Shown here: positions 26,412 to 35,427 of the stretch, piece after piece
Layout of the letters: each line of letters starts with the position of its first letter
Numbering within the stretch: the first letter of the stretch is position 1
Source: an uncultured Desulfatitalea sp.
Lineage (GTDB): Bacteria > Desulfobacterota > Desulfobacteria > Desulfobacterales > Desulfosarcinaceae
Direction: 5' to 3'
NCBI GenBank assembly: GCA_937868765.1
Contig: CALMNL010000010.1
Span: forward strand, 62,001-126,000
DNA: 64,000 nt
Position numbers and translations under genes: made by a program
The notes under the pieces: generated by a model
The model's database searches: none
Told to the model about the DNA's origin: nothing
The model's input: only the letters and a program-made list of their open reading frames with translations

Positions 26412-29009
26412 CTACCCGACGATGTTCACCAATTTGTTCCGGACCACGATCACCTTTTTGGGTCCCTGGGGGCCGATGAATTTTTGAATCCGCTCGTCGG
26501 CCAGGGCCGTCTGTTTGAGCTGCTCCTCGTCCGTATCCAGCGCGGCGGTGAAGCGGCCCCGCAGCTTGCCGTTGACCTGCACCACGATCGTTACCTCTTC
26601 CTGGACCAGTGCATCGGGGCGATAGGTCGGCCAGGCGACGTTCAACGGGCTGCGGGTGTGGCCCAGGGCCTGCCAGATCTCTTCGGCGAAGTGCGGCACG
26701 ATGGGCGAGAGCAACAGCACGGTGGCCTCCAGGGCGTGGCGCATTACCCGGGCCTGGGCGCCGTCCGGATCGGCTGCCTGAAGATCGACGGTATACATCT
26801 GGTTGACCAGTTCCATGATGGCGCTGATGGCGGTGTTGAAGTGAAAGCGGTCTTCGATGTCCCGGCTCACTTTTTCGATGGTCTGATGGGCCTTTTTATA
26901 GGTCTGGCGGAGCGGATCGGACAATTGGTCGGGGGTGCCGGTGTAAGGCGCGACGCCGGCCACTGCCGGCAACCAGGAGTAGGCCAGGCGCCACACGCGG
27001 TTGAGGAAGCGGGCGCTGCCCTCCACCCCCTGGTCGCTCCATTCCAGGTCTCTTTCCGGCGGCGCGGCGAACAGGCAGAAGAGACGGGTGGTGTCCGCGC
27101 CGTAGCGCTCGAGCAATTCGTTGGGGTCCACTACGTTGCGCTTGGATTTGGACATCTTCTCCACACGGCCCACGGTCACTTTCTGATTGCACAGGGTGCA
27201 GCGCAGTTCGCCCTGTTCCTCGCGGGCCTGTTCGGGAAAGAGGTAACCGTGCTGGGGGCAGGACATGGACTCCTTGCATACCATGCCCTGGGTAAGCAGC
27301 CGGGTGAACGGTTCCTTGTATTGGATCAGCCCCATGTCGTGCAGCACGCGGGTGTAATACCGGGAGTAGAGCAGATGCAGGATGGCATGCTCCACGCCGC
27401 CGATGTATTGGTCCACCGGCATCCAGTAATCCACGGCCTGCTTGTCGAACATGGCATGCTCGCACCGGGGGCTGCAGTAACGCTCGTAATACCAGGAAGA
27501 CTCGACGAACGTATCCATGGTATCGGTCTCGCGCCGGGCGTTGGGATCGCCGCATTTCGGGCAGGTGGTCCTGGCGAAGTACGCGAGCGTGGGCAGCGGC
27601 GACTGGCCACCGGGCAGCAGATGGGCATCTTCGGGCAGCACGATGGGCAGGTCCTGCTCGGGTACCGGCACCATGCCGCAGTGTTCGCAGTGGATCATGG
27701 GGATGGGGGCGCCCCAGTAGCGCTGCCGGGAGATGCCCCAGTCGCGCAGGCGGAAACTCACCGCGCGCTTGCCGATGCCTTTGGACTCGAGCAGGTCCGC
27801 GATCTTGTCCATGGCCTGGCGGTTGGGCAAACCGTCGAAAGGCGCCGAGTTGATCATCAGGCCCTCGCCGGCATAGGCTTCGGTCATGGCATTGCCGTCC
27901 AGGGGCGTCCCCTCGGGCTGGACCACCGGGATGACCGGCAGGTGATACTTGCGGGCGAAATCGAAGTCGCGCTGGTCATGGGCCGGTACGGACATGACGG
28001 CGCCGGTGCCATACTCCATCAAGGCGAAGTTGGCGGTGTAGATCGGCATGCGCCGGCCGTTCATGGGATTGAGGCAGTGGCGACCGGTGAAGACGCCTTC
28101 CTTCTCATAATTTTCCAGGGCCTTGCTGCTGCGATCCTGCAGGCTGATGCGCTCGATGAAGTCGCTCACCGCCTGGGCCTGATCGGTGCCCGCGGCCAGT
28201 TGCGGCACCAGGGGGTGTTCGGGGGCCAGGCACATGAAGGTCGCGCCGAAGACCGTATCGTGGCGCGTGGTGAAGACCGGAATCACCAGGTCGCTGTCCT
28301 CCACCGCGAAACGGATCTCGGCGCCCTCGCTGCGGCCGATCCAGTTCTTCTGCATGGTGAGGACCTTGTCGGGCCAGCCGGGCAGCCGGTCGCAATACAT
28401 CAGAAGATCTTCGGCGTAGTCGGTGATGCGGAAGAACCACTGGTTGAGCTTCTTCTGGCGCACCGGCTTGCCGCAGCGCCAGCACATGCCCGCTTCCACC
28501 TGTTCGTTGGCCAGCACCGTCTGGCACGGGTCGCACCAGTTGACGAACGCTTCTTTGCGGTAGGCCATGCCCTTTTCATACATTTTGAGAAAGAGCCACT
28601 GCTCCCAGCGGTAGTATTCCGGCCGGCAGGTGGCGATCTCCCGATCCCAATCGTATGAGAAGCCCAGCTGTTTGAGCTGGTTGCGCATATAGGCGATGTT
28701 GTCGTAGGTCCATACCGCCGGGTGGCTGTTGTTGGCGATGGCGGCGTTCTCCGCCGGCATGCCGAATGCGTCCCAGCCCATGGGGTGCAGCACGTTGAAG
28801 CCCTTCATGCGCTTGTAACGGGCCACCACATCGCCGATGGTGTAGTTGCGCACATGGCCCATGTGGATCTTGCCCGAGGGGTAGGGGAACATCTCCAGCA
28901 GGTAATATTTGGGGGCTTGCGCCTGGACCTCCACTTTGAACAAGCCGGACTGGTCCCAGGCCGACTGCCATTTTTTTTCGATCTTGCGGGCATTATATCG
29001 CTCTTCCAT
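26412..29009 (-). CDS. leuS: leucyl-tRNA synthetase
   Basis: An 865-residue class I aminoacyl-tRNA synthetase. Features in order: N-terminal [11 protein letters not shown], the HIGH-type motif HMGH in [17 protein letters not shown], the CP1 editing domain ([30 protein letters not shown]), zinc-finger-like Cys pairs, the catalytic KMSKS ([12 protein letters not shown]), and the anticodon-binding and C-terminal domains. It charges tRNA-Leu and edits mischarged products. ATG 29009 is preferred; a GTG codon lies directly in front at 29012. It forms an operon with lptE and is divergent from rng across a 230-base region. Confidence 0.97.
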   Translation of the reverse strand: MEERYNARKIEKKWQSAWDQSGLFKVEVQAQAPKYYLLEMFPYPSGKIHMGHVRNYTIGDVVARYKRMKGFNVLHPMGWDAFGMPAENAAIANNSHPAVWTYDNIAYMRNQLKQLGFSYDWDREIATCRPEYYRWEQWLFLKMYEKGMAYRKEAFVNWCDPCQTVLANEQVEAGMCWRCGKPVRQKKLNQWFFRITDYAEDLLMYCDRLPGWPDKVLTMQKNWIGRSEGAEIRFAVEDSDLVIPVFTTRHDTVFGATFMCLAPEHPLVPQLAAGTDQAQAVSDFIERISLQDRSSKALENYEKEGVFTGRHCLNPMNGRRMPIYTANFALMEYGTGAVMSVPAHDQRDFDFARKYHLPVIPVVQPEGTPLDGNAMTEAYAGEGLMINSAPFDGLPNRQAMDKIADLLESKGIGKRAVSFRLRDWGISRQRYWGAPIPMIHCEHCGMVPVPEQDLPIVLPEDAHLLPGGQSPLPTLAYFARTTCPKCGDPNARRETDTMDTFVESSWYYERYCSPRCEHAMFDKQAVDYWMPVDQYIGGVEHAILHLLYSRYYTRVLHDMGLIQYKEPFTRLLTQGMVCKESMSCPQHGYLFPEQAREEQGELRCTLCNQKVTVGRVEKMSKSKRNVVDPNELLERYGADTTRLFCLFAAPPERDLEWSDQGVEGSARFLNRVWRLAYSWLPAVAGVAPYTGTPDQLSDPLRQTYKKAHQTIEKVSRDIEDRFHFNTAISAIMELVNQMYTVDLQAADPDGAQARVMRHALEATVLLLSPIVPHFAEEIWQALGHTRSPLNVAWPTYRPDALVQEEVTIVVQVNGKLRGRFTAALDTDEEQLKQTALADERIQKFIGPQGPKKVIVVRNKLVNIVG

Positions 29010-29132
29010 CACGTTTCACCTATCGCCCCGGCGCGTGCCGGCTGAGTCTCGGCCCCTGTAAGGGCCTTTAAAAATTTTGATTTCCAATGCCACAAGTTGG
29101 GACAAAGTGCAATACGCGAAGGCGGTAAGGTA

Positions 29133-29161
29133 TTGACTTCAGCGCGACTATTGCATATCAA
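29133..29161 (+). promoter_or_regulatory. candidate sigma70 promoter for rng
   Basis: TTGACT (29133-29138), a 17-base spacer and TATCAA (29156-29161) lie about 80 bases before the rng start, in the divergent leuS/rng region. Confidence 0.5.
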
Positions 29162-29238
29162 TCAGCACGTTACACTCATTTTCAAATTACCCTGTCCCAA
29201 TCTATCCCCGGTCCGTCCGGTTTAGGAACGAAACACTT

Positions 29239-30708
29239 ATGAGCAGCAAAATTTTAATCAACGCCATCGATCCGGAAGAAGTGCGCATCGCCAAGGTCAA
29301 TGAAAACCGTATGGAAGAGTTCCAGATCGAAACCGCCGGCCGGGAGATCACCCATGGCAACATATACAAAGGTATCGTGACCCGGGTGGAGCCCAGCCTG
29401 CAGGCGGTCTTTGTCGACTATGGCACCGAGCGCAACGGTTTCCTCCAGCAGCATGAAATCCACAGTGATTTTTTCCAGGAGACGGCGGACGGCGCCCGAT
29501 CCCTGGAAAAGCTGATCGTCCGGGGGCAGGAGTTGATGGTTCAGGTGACCAAGGACCCCATGATGAAGAAAGGGGCCATGCTCACCACCTTCATTTCCCT
29601 GCCGGGCCGTTACATCGTCTTGATGCCCGGTACCCACCAGATCGGCATTTCGCGCAAAATAGAAGACGAGGAGGAGCGCAAGCGGCTCAAGGAGGTGTTG
29701 CGCAGCATCACGGTCCCCGAAGGTTTCGGGGTCATCGTGCGCACCGCCGGCCAGGGGTGCAACAAGACCCAGATTCTCAAGGACCTCAACTATCTGATGC
29801 GATTGTGGCGCAACATCAACGAAAAGGGCATGACGGAAAAGGCGCCGGCATGCCTGTACAAGGAGCGCAGCCTGGCGGTGCGCTCCATCCGGGATTACTT
29901 CACCCCGGATGTGACCGAAATCCTCATCGACGACGAAGGGGTCTATCAGGAGGTGAAGAGTTTCGTCGAGATCATCTCCCCGCGGCATAGCCGGATCGTC
30001 AAGCACCATGTCGCCGACAAGCCGATATTTTCCAAATACCAGCTGGAAGATCAGATCGCCACGATCTTCGAAAACCGGGTGTCGCTAAAATCGGGCGGAT
30101 CCATCGTCATCGAGCAGACCGAGGCCCTGGTGGCCATCGACGTCAACTCGGGCAGGGCCACCCGCGAAAAGGACCTCGAGCAGACGGCCCTGACCACCAA
30201 CCTGGACGCCGCCGAGGAGGTGGCCCGCCAGGTGCGCCTCAGGGACCTGGGCGGTCTGATCGTCGTGGATTTCATCGACATGCGCGAGCATAAGAACCGC
30301 GCCGCCGTGGAGCGCGCCCTGCGAGAGCATGCCAAGGGCGACAAGGCCCGGACGCGCATCGGGCGCATCTCCCAATTCGGCCTGCTGGAGATGGTGCGCC
30401 AGCGCATCGCGCCCTCTATCGAGTTCGGCCGGCTGGTGCCCTGTCCCCACTGCAAGGGCAAGGGATTGATTCCCTCCACCGAAACCCTCGCGGTGCGCTT
30501 TTTGCGTCAGCTCAAGACCGTCACCCACAAGAGCGGGCTGCAGCGGGTCCATGGCAGCATCCCCAAACCGGTGGCCGACTACGTGCTCAACAAGAAGCGC
30601 AAGGAGATCGTCGAACTCGAGATGCAGCGGGGGTTCGCCCTGACCATCGAAGGCAACGAGGGCATGGCGCCCACCGAATGCCAAATCGAGTGCGACCCGG
30701 AATGTTAG
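29239..30708 (+). CDS. rng: ribonuclease G/E family endoribonuclease
   Basis: A 489-residue endoribonuclease. An N-terminal S1-type RNA-binding domain (GNIYKGIVTRVEPSLQAVFV, about 35-120) is followed by the RNase H-like and catalytic region: acidic residues in VAIDVNSG and VVDFIDM coordinate the metal ion. The zinc-link motif CPHC appears in CPHCKGKG. It lacks the long C-terminal scaffold of RNase E, so it is RNase G-sized. Such enzymes process rRNA 5' ends and mRNAs. The cluster with yajC-secDF is only positional; the gene has a separate promoter candidate. Confidence 0.94.
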   Translation: MSSKILINAIDPEEVRIAKVNENRMEEFQIETAGREITHGNIYKGIVTRVEPSLQAVFVDYGTERNGFLQQHEIHSDFFQETADGARSLEKLIVRGQELMVQVTKDPMMKKGAMLTTFISLPGRYIVLMPGTHQIGISRKIEDEEERKRLKEVLRSITVPEGFGVIVRTAGQGCNKTQILKDLNYLMRLWRNINEKGMTEKAPACLYKERSLAVRSIRDYFTPDVTEILIDDEGVYQEVKSFVEIISPRHSRIVKHHVADKPIFSKYQLEDQIATIFENRVSLKSGGSIVIEQTEALVAIDVNSGRATREKDLEQTALTTNLDAAEEVARQVRLRDLGGLIVVDFIDMREHKNRAAVERALREHAKGDKARTRIGRISQFGLLEMVRQRIAPSIEFGRLVPCPHCKGKGLIPSTETLAVRFLRQLKTVTHKSGLQRVHGSIPKPVADYVLNKKRKEIVELEMQRGFALTIEGNEGMAPTECQIECDPEC

Positions 30709-30790
30709 GGAGGCATTGGGCCAACGCGACCATCCAGGCGTTTTTCCGGCAAATGTCGGGCCTGGGAAAATGTGGTCGGGCAAGAAGCGT

Positions 30791-30819
30791 TTGACCTGCA
30801 CGGTCTTTTCAAGTATACC
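30791..30819 (+). promoter_or_regulatory. candidate sigma70 promoter for yajC-secDF
   Basis: TTGACC (30791-30796), a 17-base spacer and TATACC (30814-30819) lie about 90 bases before yajC. Confidence 0.55.
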
Positions 30820-30907
30820 AGCGCCGGCTCATTAGCCCTCGCGTCAGAAGGGCCTACCTTCGGCCCGATTCGGTTCAAATGCCTTTAGCAAAGGGAGGTT
30901 TTTCAGA

Positions 30908-31276
30908 ATGGATATCGCCTATGCCATGGGTCAGGCCGGCGCTCCAGGCGCCCAAGGCGGAGGGGGGATTTTGGCATCTCCGCTGCTGCCCATTATTTTA
31001 ATGTTGGCCATCATGTGGTTTTTGATGATCCGGCCCCAGCAGAAAAAACAAAAAGAACACCGTGAGATGCTCAGCAATCTCAAAAAAGGGGACATGATCA
31101 TCACCACCGGCGGCATCTATGGCCGCATCACCGGTGTCGCCGACAACGTCCTGACCGTCGAGATCGCGGACAAGGTGCGGGTGAAGGTGGGCCGGGGCTA
31201 TATCTCCGATCTGGCCCAGTCCTCCAAACCCGCCGCGCCTGCGGACAAGGAAAAAGCGGAAACCGATAAAAAGTAG
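30908..31276 (+). CDS. yajC: preprotein translocase subunit YajC
   Basis: A 122-residue bitopic membrane protein. A Gly/Ala-rich N terminus is followed by one transmembrane helix (PIILMLAIMWFLMIRPQQKK), and the RPQQKKQKEHREM motif and GDMIITTGGIYGRITGV are diagnostic. YajC accompanies SecDF at the holo-translocon. AGGGAGG sits about 8-14 bases before the ATG. It is followed by secD and secF in the same direction, as usual. The C terminus ends in a Lys-rich tail. Confidence 0.95.
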   Translation: MDIAYAMGQAGAPGAQGGGGILASPLLPIILMLAIMWFLMIRPQQKKQKEHREMLSNLKKGDMIITTGGIYGRITGVADNVLTVEIADKVRVKVGRGYISDLAQSSKPAAPADKEKAETDKK

Positions 31277-31383
31277 CGAATCCTGCGTGGGTCACAGTCG
31301 GCTGAAGGACACCCTTGGCACGCCTGTGGCCCACGCCCGCATCTTCGATATCCGGTCACGGACGATTTCAGAGGAGCGAAGCA

Positions 31384-32967
31384 TTGAAAACACTTTCCTG
31401 GCGCCCCGTTGTCGTATTGATTACCCTGTTGGTCGCACTCGTCCTCGTGCTGCCGACGGTCCAGATGCTTTCGGAAAAGAAGGTGCAGCCCACCATCTGG
31501 CCATATAAAAAGGTCAATCTGGGGCTGGACTTGCAGGGCGGCATGCAGCTGGTGTTGCAGGTGGATTTGGACAAGGCGGTGGAAGGCACGGTTGACCGCT
31601 CTTTCGACGATCTTCGCTCTTTCTTGCGGCAGAATCACATCCGGCCCAAGGAACTGAGCAGGATCGCCCCCACCATTTTCGCGGTGAGTCTGGCCGATGC
31701 CGATAAATTCGACCAGTCCAAAGGGTTGATGGCGGAGGAGTTCCGCGATTTCACCTTGACGGAAAAAGATCTGAATGGCGAGCGGGCGGTCTATTTCGCA
31801 CTGAAGCCGGGCGAGGCCGAGAATATCAAACGATTGGCTTTCGAAAAGGCGATCATGAAGGTGCGCAACCGTGTGGACGAGTACGGCGCCCGCGAGCCGG
31901 ACATCCGGCCCCAGGGGGATGATCGGATTGTGGTTCAGTTGCCGGGCATCATCGATGCCGATCGAGCGCGCAAGGAGATCGGCCGCACCGGGCATCTGGA
32001 GTTCAAGCTGGTGGACGACGAGGCCGACCCCCGCGAGGCGATCAAGGGGAATCTGCCGGCCGGCGATGAGATCCGGTATTACCGCAAGGATGATCCGGAG
32101 ATGGCGGGTCGCCCGATCGTCCTGAAAAAAGAGACGCTGCTCACCGGAGATTATCTGAGCGAGGCCCGCGTGGAATTCGATCGTTCCACTGGTCGGCCCT
32201 ATGTGGGAATCAAGTTCAATACCAAGGGGTCGCGGATTTTCGCCCAGATCACGGGCGATAATATCAACAAGCGGCTGGCCATCGTTCTGGACGGCGAGGT
32301 CTACTCGGCGCCGGTCATTCGTTCCAAGATCGAGGGGGCCGGCATCATCGAAGGCAATTTCAACGATCAAAGCGCCAAAGCCCTGGCCCTGGTGCTGCGC
32401 GAGGCTTTCCCCACGCCGGTGAAAATCCTTTACGAAAAACAGGTGGGGCCCTCCCTGGGTGAAGATTCGATCCGCAGGGGATTGTTCTCCATGCTGGTGG
32501 GCACGCTGCTGGTGGTGGTGGGGATGGTCATCTACTATAAATGGGCCGGCATGATCGCCAACATCGCGCTGGTGGCCGACCTTATTCTGCTTGTCGCCGC
32601 TATGGCGGCCTTCAATGCCACGCTGACCTTGCCCGGAATCGCCGGCATCATTTTGACCCTCGGCATGGCCGTGGATGGCAATGTGTTGATCTACGAGCGC
32701 ATCCGGGAAGAACTGCGGTCTGGTAAAACGGCACGCGCTGCCTTGGACGCCGGTTTCGAGCGCGCTACACTTACCATTCTGGACGCCAACGTGACCACCC
32801 TGATAGCTGCCCTGGTGCTCTTTCAATTCGGCAGCGGAACGGTCAAAGGATTCGCCGTGACCCTGAGCATCGGCGTGGTCGTCAGCGTTTTTACCGTGTT
32901 GGTCCTGTGTCGTGCCATATTCGATTACTTTCTCTCTTCCCGTCAGGTCAAAAGGCTGAGCGTATAG
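31384..32967 (+). CDS. secD: protein translocase subunit SecD
   Basis: A 527-residue membrane protein. The first transmembrane helix (VVVLITLLVALVLVLPT) is followed by NLGLDLQGGMQLVLQVD, the conserved start of the periplasmic P1 domain. Five more helices lie at the C terminus with the SecD signatures VGPSLGEDSI and GMAVDGNVLIYERIREE. SecDF uses the proton gradient to pull preproteins through SecYEG. The start is TTG at 31384 with GAGGAG 7 bases upstream; earlier in-frame codons would add residues with no membrane character. Confidence 0.95.
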   Translation: MKTLSWRPVVVLITLLVALVLVLPTVQMLSEKKVQPTIWPYKKVNLGLDLQGGMQLVLQVDLDKAVEGTVDRSFDDLRSFLRQNHIRPKELSRIAPTIFAVSLADADKFDQSKGLMAEEFRDFTLTEKDLNGERAVYFALKPGEAENIKRLAFEKAIMKVRNRVDEYGAREPDIRPQGDDRIVVQLPGIIDADRARKEIGRTGHLEFKLVDDEADPREAIKGNLPAGDEIRYYRKDDPEMAGRPIVLKKETLLTGDYLSEARVEFDRSTGRPYVGIKFNTKGSRIFAQITGDNINKRLAIVLDGEVYSAPVIRSKIEGAGIIEGNFNDQSAKALALVLREAFPTPVKILYEKQVGPSLGEDSIRRGLFSMLVGTLLVVVGMVIYYKWAGMIANIALVADLILLVAAMAAFNATLTLPGIAGIILTLGMAVDGNVLIYERIREELRSGKTARAALDAGFERATLTILDANVTTLIAALVLFQFGSGTVKGFAVTLSIGVVVSVFTVLVLCRAIFDYFLSSRQVKRLSV

Positions 32968-33050
32968 GACACACACATGTCGGCGGCCGCATCTGCTGCA
33001 TACCACGACGCAGCGGGCAGGGGTGAATACCAAAACCGAGGAACCAACTT

Positions 33051-34079
33051 ATGCAGATCATCAAACCGGATGTAAATTTCGATTTTGTCGGCATGCGCAA
33101 ACTGGCCTATTGCCTCTCCCTGGCATTCATTCTGGCCAGCATCATATCCCTGGTGTTCCACGGCGGCCTCAAATACGGCATCGATTTCGCCGGTGGCGCG
33201 GAGGTATTGGCCAAATTCAGCAAAGCGGTGCCCATCGAGAAGGTCAAATCGGCCTTGTCGGACATGGGCTTGAAAGGGTCGGCCCAGCAATATGGCACGG
33301 GCCAATCGGATTACTTCCGCATTTTGATCGATGCCGCTCAATCCGAAAACGAAAACCTGAGCCGCAAGATTCAGGAAGGGTTGGCGACAGCCACCCAGAC
33401 CGAAGTCACCATCGAATCCTTCGAACAGGTCGGCCCCCAGGTGGGCAGTGACATGCGTGAAAAAGCCCTCCTGGCCATCTTTTTCGCATTGCTGTTCATC
33501 AATATCTATATTTCGGGCCGCTTCGAGTTCAAATGGCTCATCAGCGCCGGCATGACCGCCGTGCTGGCGGTATTGGTGTATGCGCTCTATATTGCACATC
33601 TGAGCATGTCCATTTTGATCGGTGCGGCCCTTATGGTCAGTCTGGTGCTTTTCTACCTCCTGAACCTCAAGTATGCCATGGGCGCCATCGTGGCGTTGAT
33701 CCATGATGTGACGATCACCGTCGGTTTCTTCTCCTTTTTCGGCAAGGAATTTTCACTACCCATCGTTGCGGCGATTCTGACGATCATCGGCTATTCGTTG
33801 AACGATACGATCATCGTATTCGACCGCATCCGGGAGAATTTGCGCAAATATCAGAAGCGCTCCATGGCTGAGATCATCAACCGCAGCGTCAATGAAACCC
33901 TTTCCCGAACGATTTTGACCTCGGGTTTCACGCTGCTTGTGGTTCTCGCGCTCTTCCTTCTGGGCGGCGGCATCATTCATGATTTCGCCTTTGCAATGCT
34001 GGTCGGCATCGTGGTGGGCACCTACTCCTCCATATTCGTCGCCAGCCCTATTTTGCTGGCCTGGCAAAAGCGCAAATAG
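33051..34079 (+). CDS. secF: protein translocase subunit SecF
   Basis: A 342-residue membrane protein with six helices. It has the N-terminal FDFVGMRKLAYCLSLAFI helix, the YGIDFAGGAEVL motif of the periplasmic loop (GIDFxGG), and the SecF signature GYSLNDTIIVFDRIRENL. It pairs with SecD, whose gene ends 83 bases upstream. The ATG at 33051 fits the family N terminus. Confidence 0.95.
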   Translation: MQIIKPDVNFDFVGMRKLAYCLSLAFILASIISLVFHGGLKYGIDFAGGAEVLAKFSKAVPIEKVKSALSDMGLKGSAQQYGTGQSDYFRILIDAAQSENENLSRKIQEGLATATQTEVTIESFEQVGPQVGSDMREKALLAIFFALLFINIYISGRFEFKWLISAGMTAVLAVLVYALYIAHLSMSILIGAALMVSLVLFYLLNLKYAMGAIVALIHDVTITVGFFSFFGKEFSLPIVAAILTIIGYSLNDTIIVFDRIRENLRKYQKRSMAEIINRSVNETLSRTILTSGFTLLVVLALFLLGGGIIHDFAFAMLVGIVVGTYSSIFVASPILLAWQKRK

Positions 34080-34128
34080 AATCGCAAACCGATCGGCAAT
34101 GGCATAGGAAGAATCGGTCCCAAGACGA

Positions 34129-35226
34129 ATGGAACACCTTGTCCCCTGGTTGACCCTTAAGAGCGTTCCAGACGTCGGCAACCTGCTCTTCACGCGCCTG
34201 GTGGGCCATTTCGGTTCGCCGGACGCGGTGCTGGCTGCGTCGGCCGATGCGTTGGCCCGGGTGGGCGGTATCGTGCCGCGGCTGGCCCAGGCCATCCAGC
34301 GGTACCGGACCCCCGAATGGATCTTCAAGGAACTCGACGCGGCCGCCGAAAAAGGCTATGCCATCGTCACCTTCCATGACGACGCCTATCCGGCTTTGCT
34401 CAAGCAGATCCCCGATCCACCGCCCATCCTGTTCGTGTACGGACGCCTGGAGTCGTTTTTTTGCCCCATCGCCGTCGTGGGGTCACGCAAGGCGACCGCT
34501 TATGGTCTGACTACCACGCACCGCTTGTGCACCCAACTGGCCGAGCGCGGCGCTACGGTGGTGAGCGGCATGGCCCGGGGAATCGACACGGCGGCCCACA
34601 AAGGTGCCCTGGCCGGCAAGGGGCGCACCGTGGCCGTATTGGGATCGGGGTTGAACCAAATCTACCCTGCCGAAAACCAGCAACTTTGCCGTCAGATCGC
34701 CGACAACGGGTGCGTGCTATCCGAATTTTTCCTGAACGCCGCACCCGAGCCGCACCATTTTCCCATGCGCAACCGGGTCATCAGCGGCATGTCCCTGGGC
34801 ACCGTGGTGGTGGAAGCCGCCCGCAACAGCGGTTCGCTGATCACGGCACGCCTGGCCTCCGAGCAGAACCGCGAAGTGTTCGCAGTTCCCGGCAGCATTC
34901 ATGCCGCCACGGCCAAGGGCACCCACGACCTGATCAAGCAAGGCGCCAAACTGGTGGAGGAGGCCGATGATATTTTGAATGAAATTGCCCCGCAATTGGC
35001 GCGCCCCGAGGCGCAAAGCCCCGCCGAGGCGCATGCCGTGGCGATGCCCCTGAGCGAGCCCGAGCGCAAGGTGCTGGGTGTCATGGATGTCTATCCCATG
35101 CACATCGACCAACTGGCGCGGGCGGCGGAGATGGGCATCGGCCCGCTGGCGGCCGTTCTTTCCCAATTGGAACTCAAGGGCGCCGTACGCCAGGATCCGG
35201 GAAAATATTTCGTACGGTGTAAATGA
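34129..35226 (+). CDS. dprA: DNA-processing protein DprA (Smf)
   Basis: A 365-residue protein. A helical N-terminal SAM-like part (about 1-70) is followed by the Rossmann-type DprA core with VGSRKATAYGL, SGMARGIDTAAHKGAL, AVLGSGLNQIYPAEN and FPMRNRVISGMS, and a C-terminal winged-helix (DML1-like) domain (about 300-365). DprA protects incoming single-stranded DNA and loads RecA during transformation. It sits just upstream of topA, as in many bacteria. The start at 34129 is followed by EHLVPWLTLKSVP, the usual family opening. Confidence 0.93.
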   Translation: MEHLVPWLTLKSVPDVGNLLFTRLVGHFGSPDAVLAASADALARVGGIVPRLAQAIQRYRTPEWIFKELDAAAEKGYAIVTFHDDAYPALLKQIPDPPPILFVYGRLESFFCPIAVVGSRKATAYGLTTTHRLCTQLAERGATVVSGMARGIDTAAHKGALAGKGRTVAVLGSGLNQIYPAENQQLCRQIADNGCVLSEFFLNAAPEPHHFPMRNRVISGMSLGTVVVEAARNSGSLITARLASEQNREVFAVPGSIHAATAKGTHDLIKQGAKLVEEADDILNEIAPQLARPEAQSPAEAHAVAMPLSEPERKVLGVMDVYPMHIDQLARAAEMGIGPLAAVLSQLELKGAVRQDPGKYFVRCK

Positions 35227-35427
35227 CCCCTGCGAAATGGATTTAAAGTTAATGTCTTCAAATGGTTGAATATGGAACGGCACTTTTACGGCAGCCGGAT
35301 GTTTACTTTTTGGTCTGGCTGTCCTAGCATGGGGTCCGATTTAAAGTGCCTGGCCCAATAGGCCGATGAATGAGTTGCCTGCGCGCGCAACACTGCCCGC
35401 GTGAATTTTTTAGATCAGAGGTAAACC

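Noticed and set aside
26484-28658. Plus-strand open frame of 724 codons
   Set aside because: Antisense to leuS, whose HMGH and KMSKS motifs prove the minus-strand reading.
31198-33033. Minus-strand open frame of 611 codons
   Set aside because: Antisense to secD, which has all family signatures.
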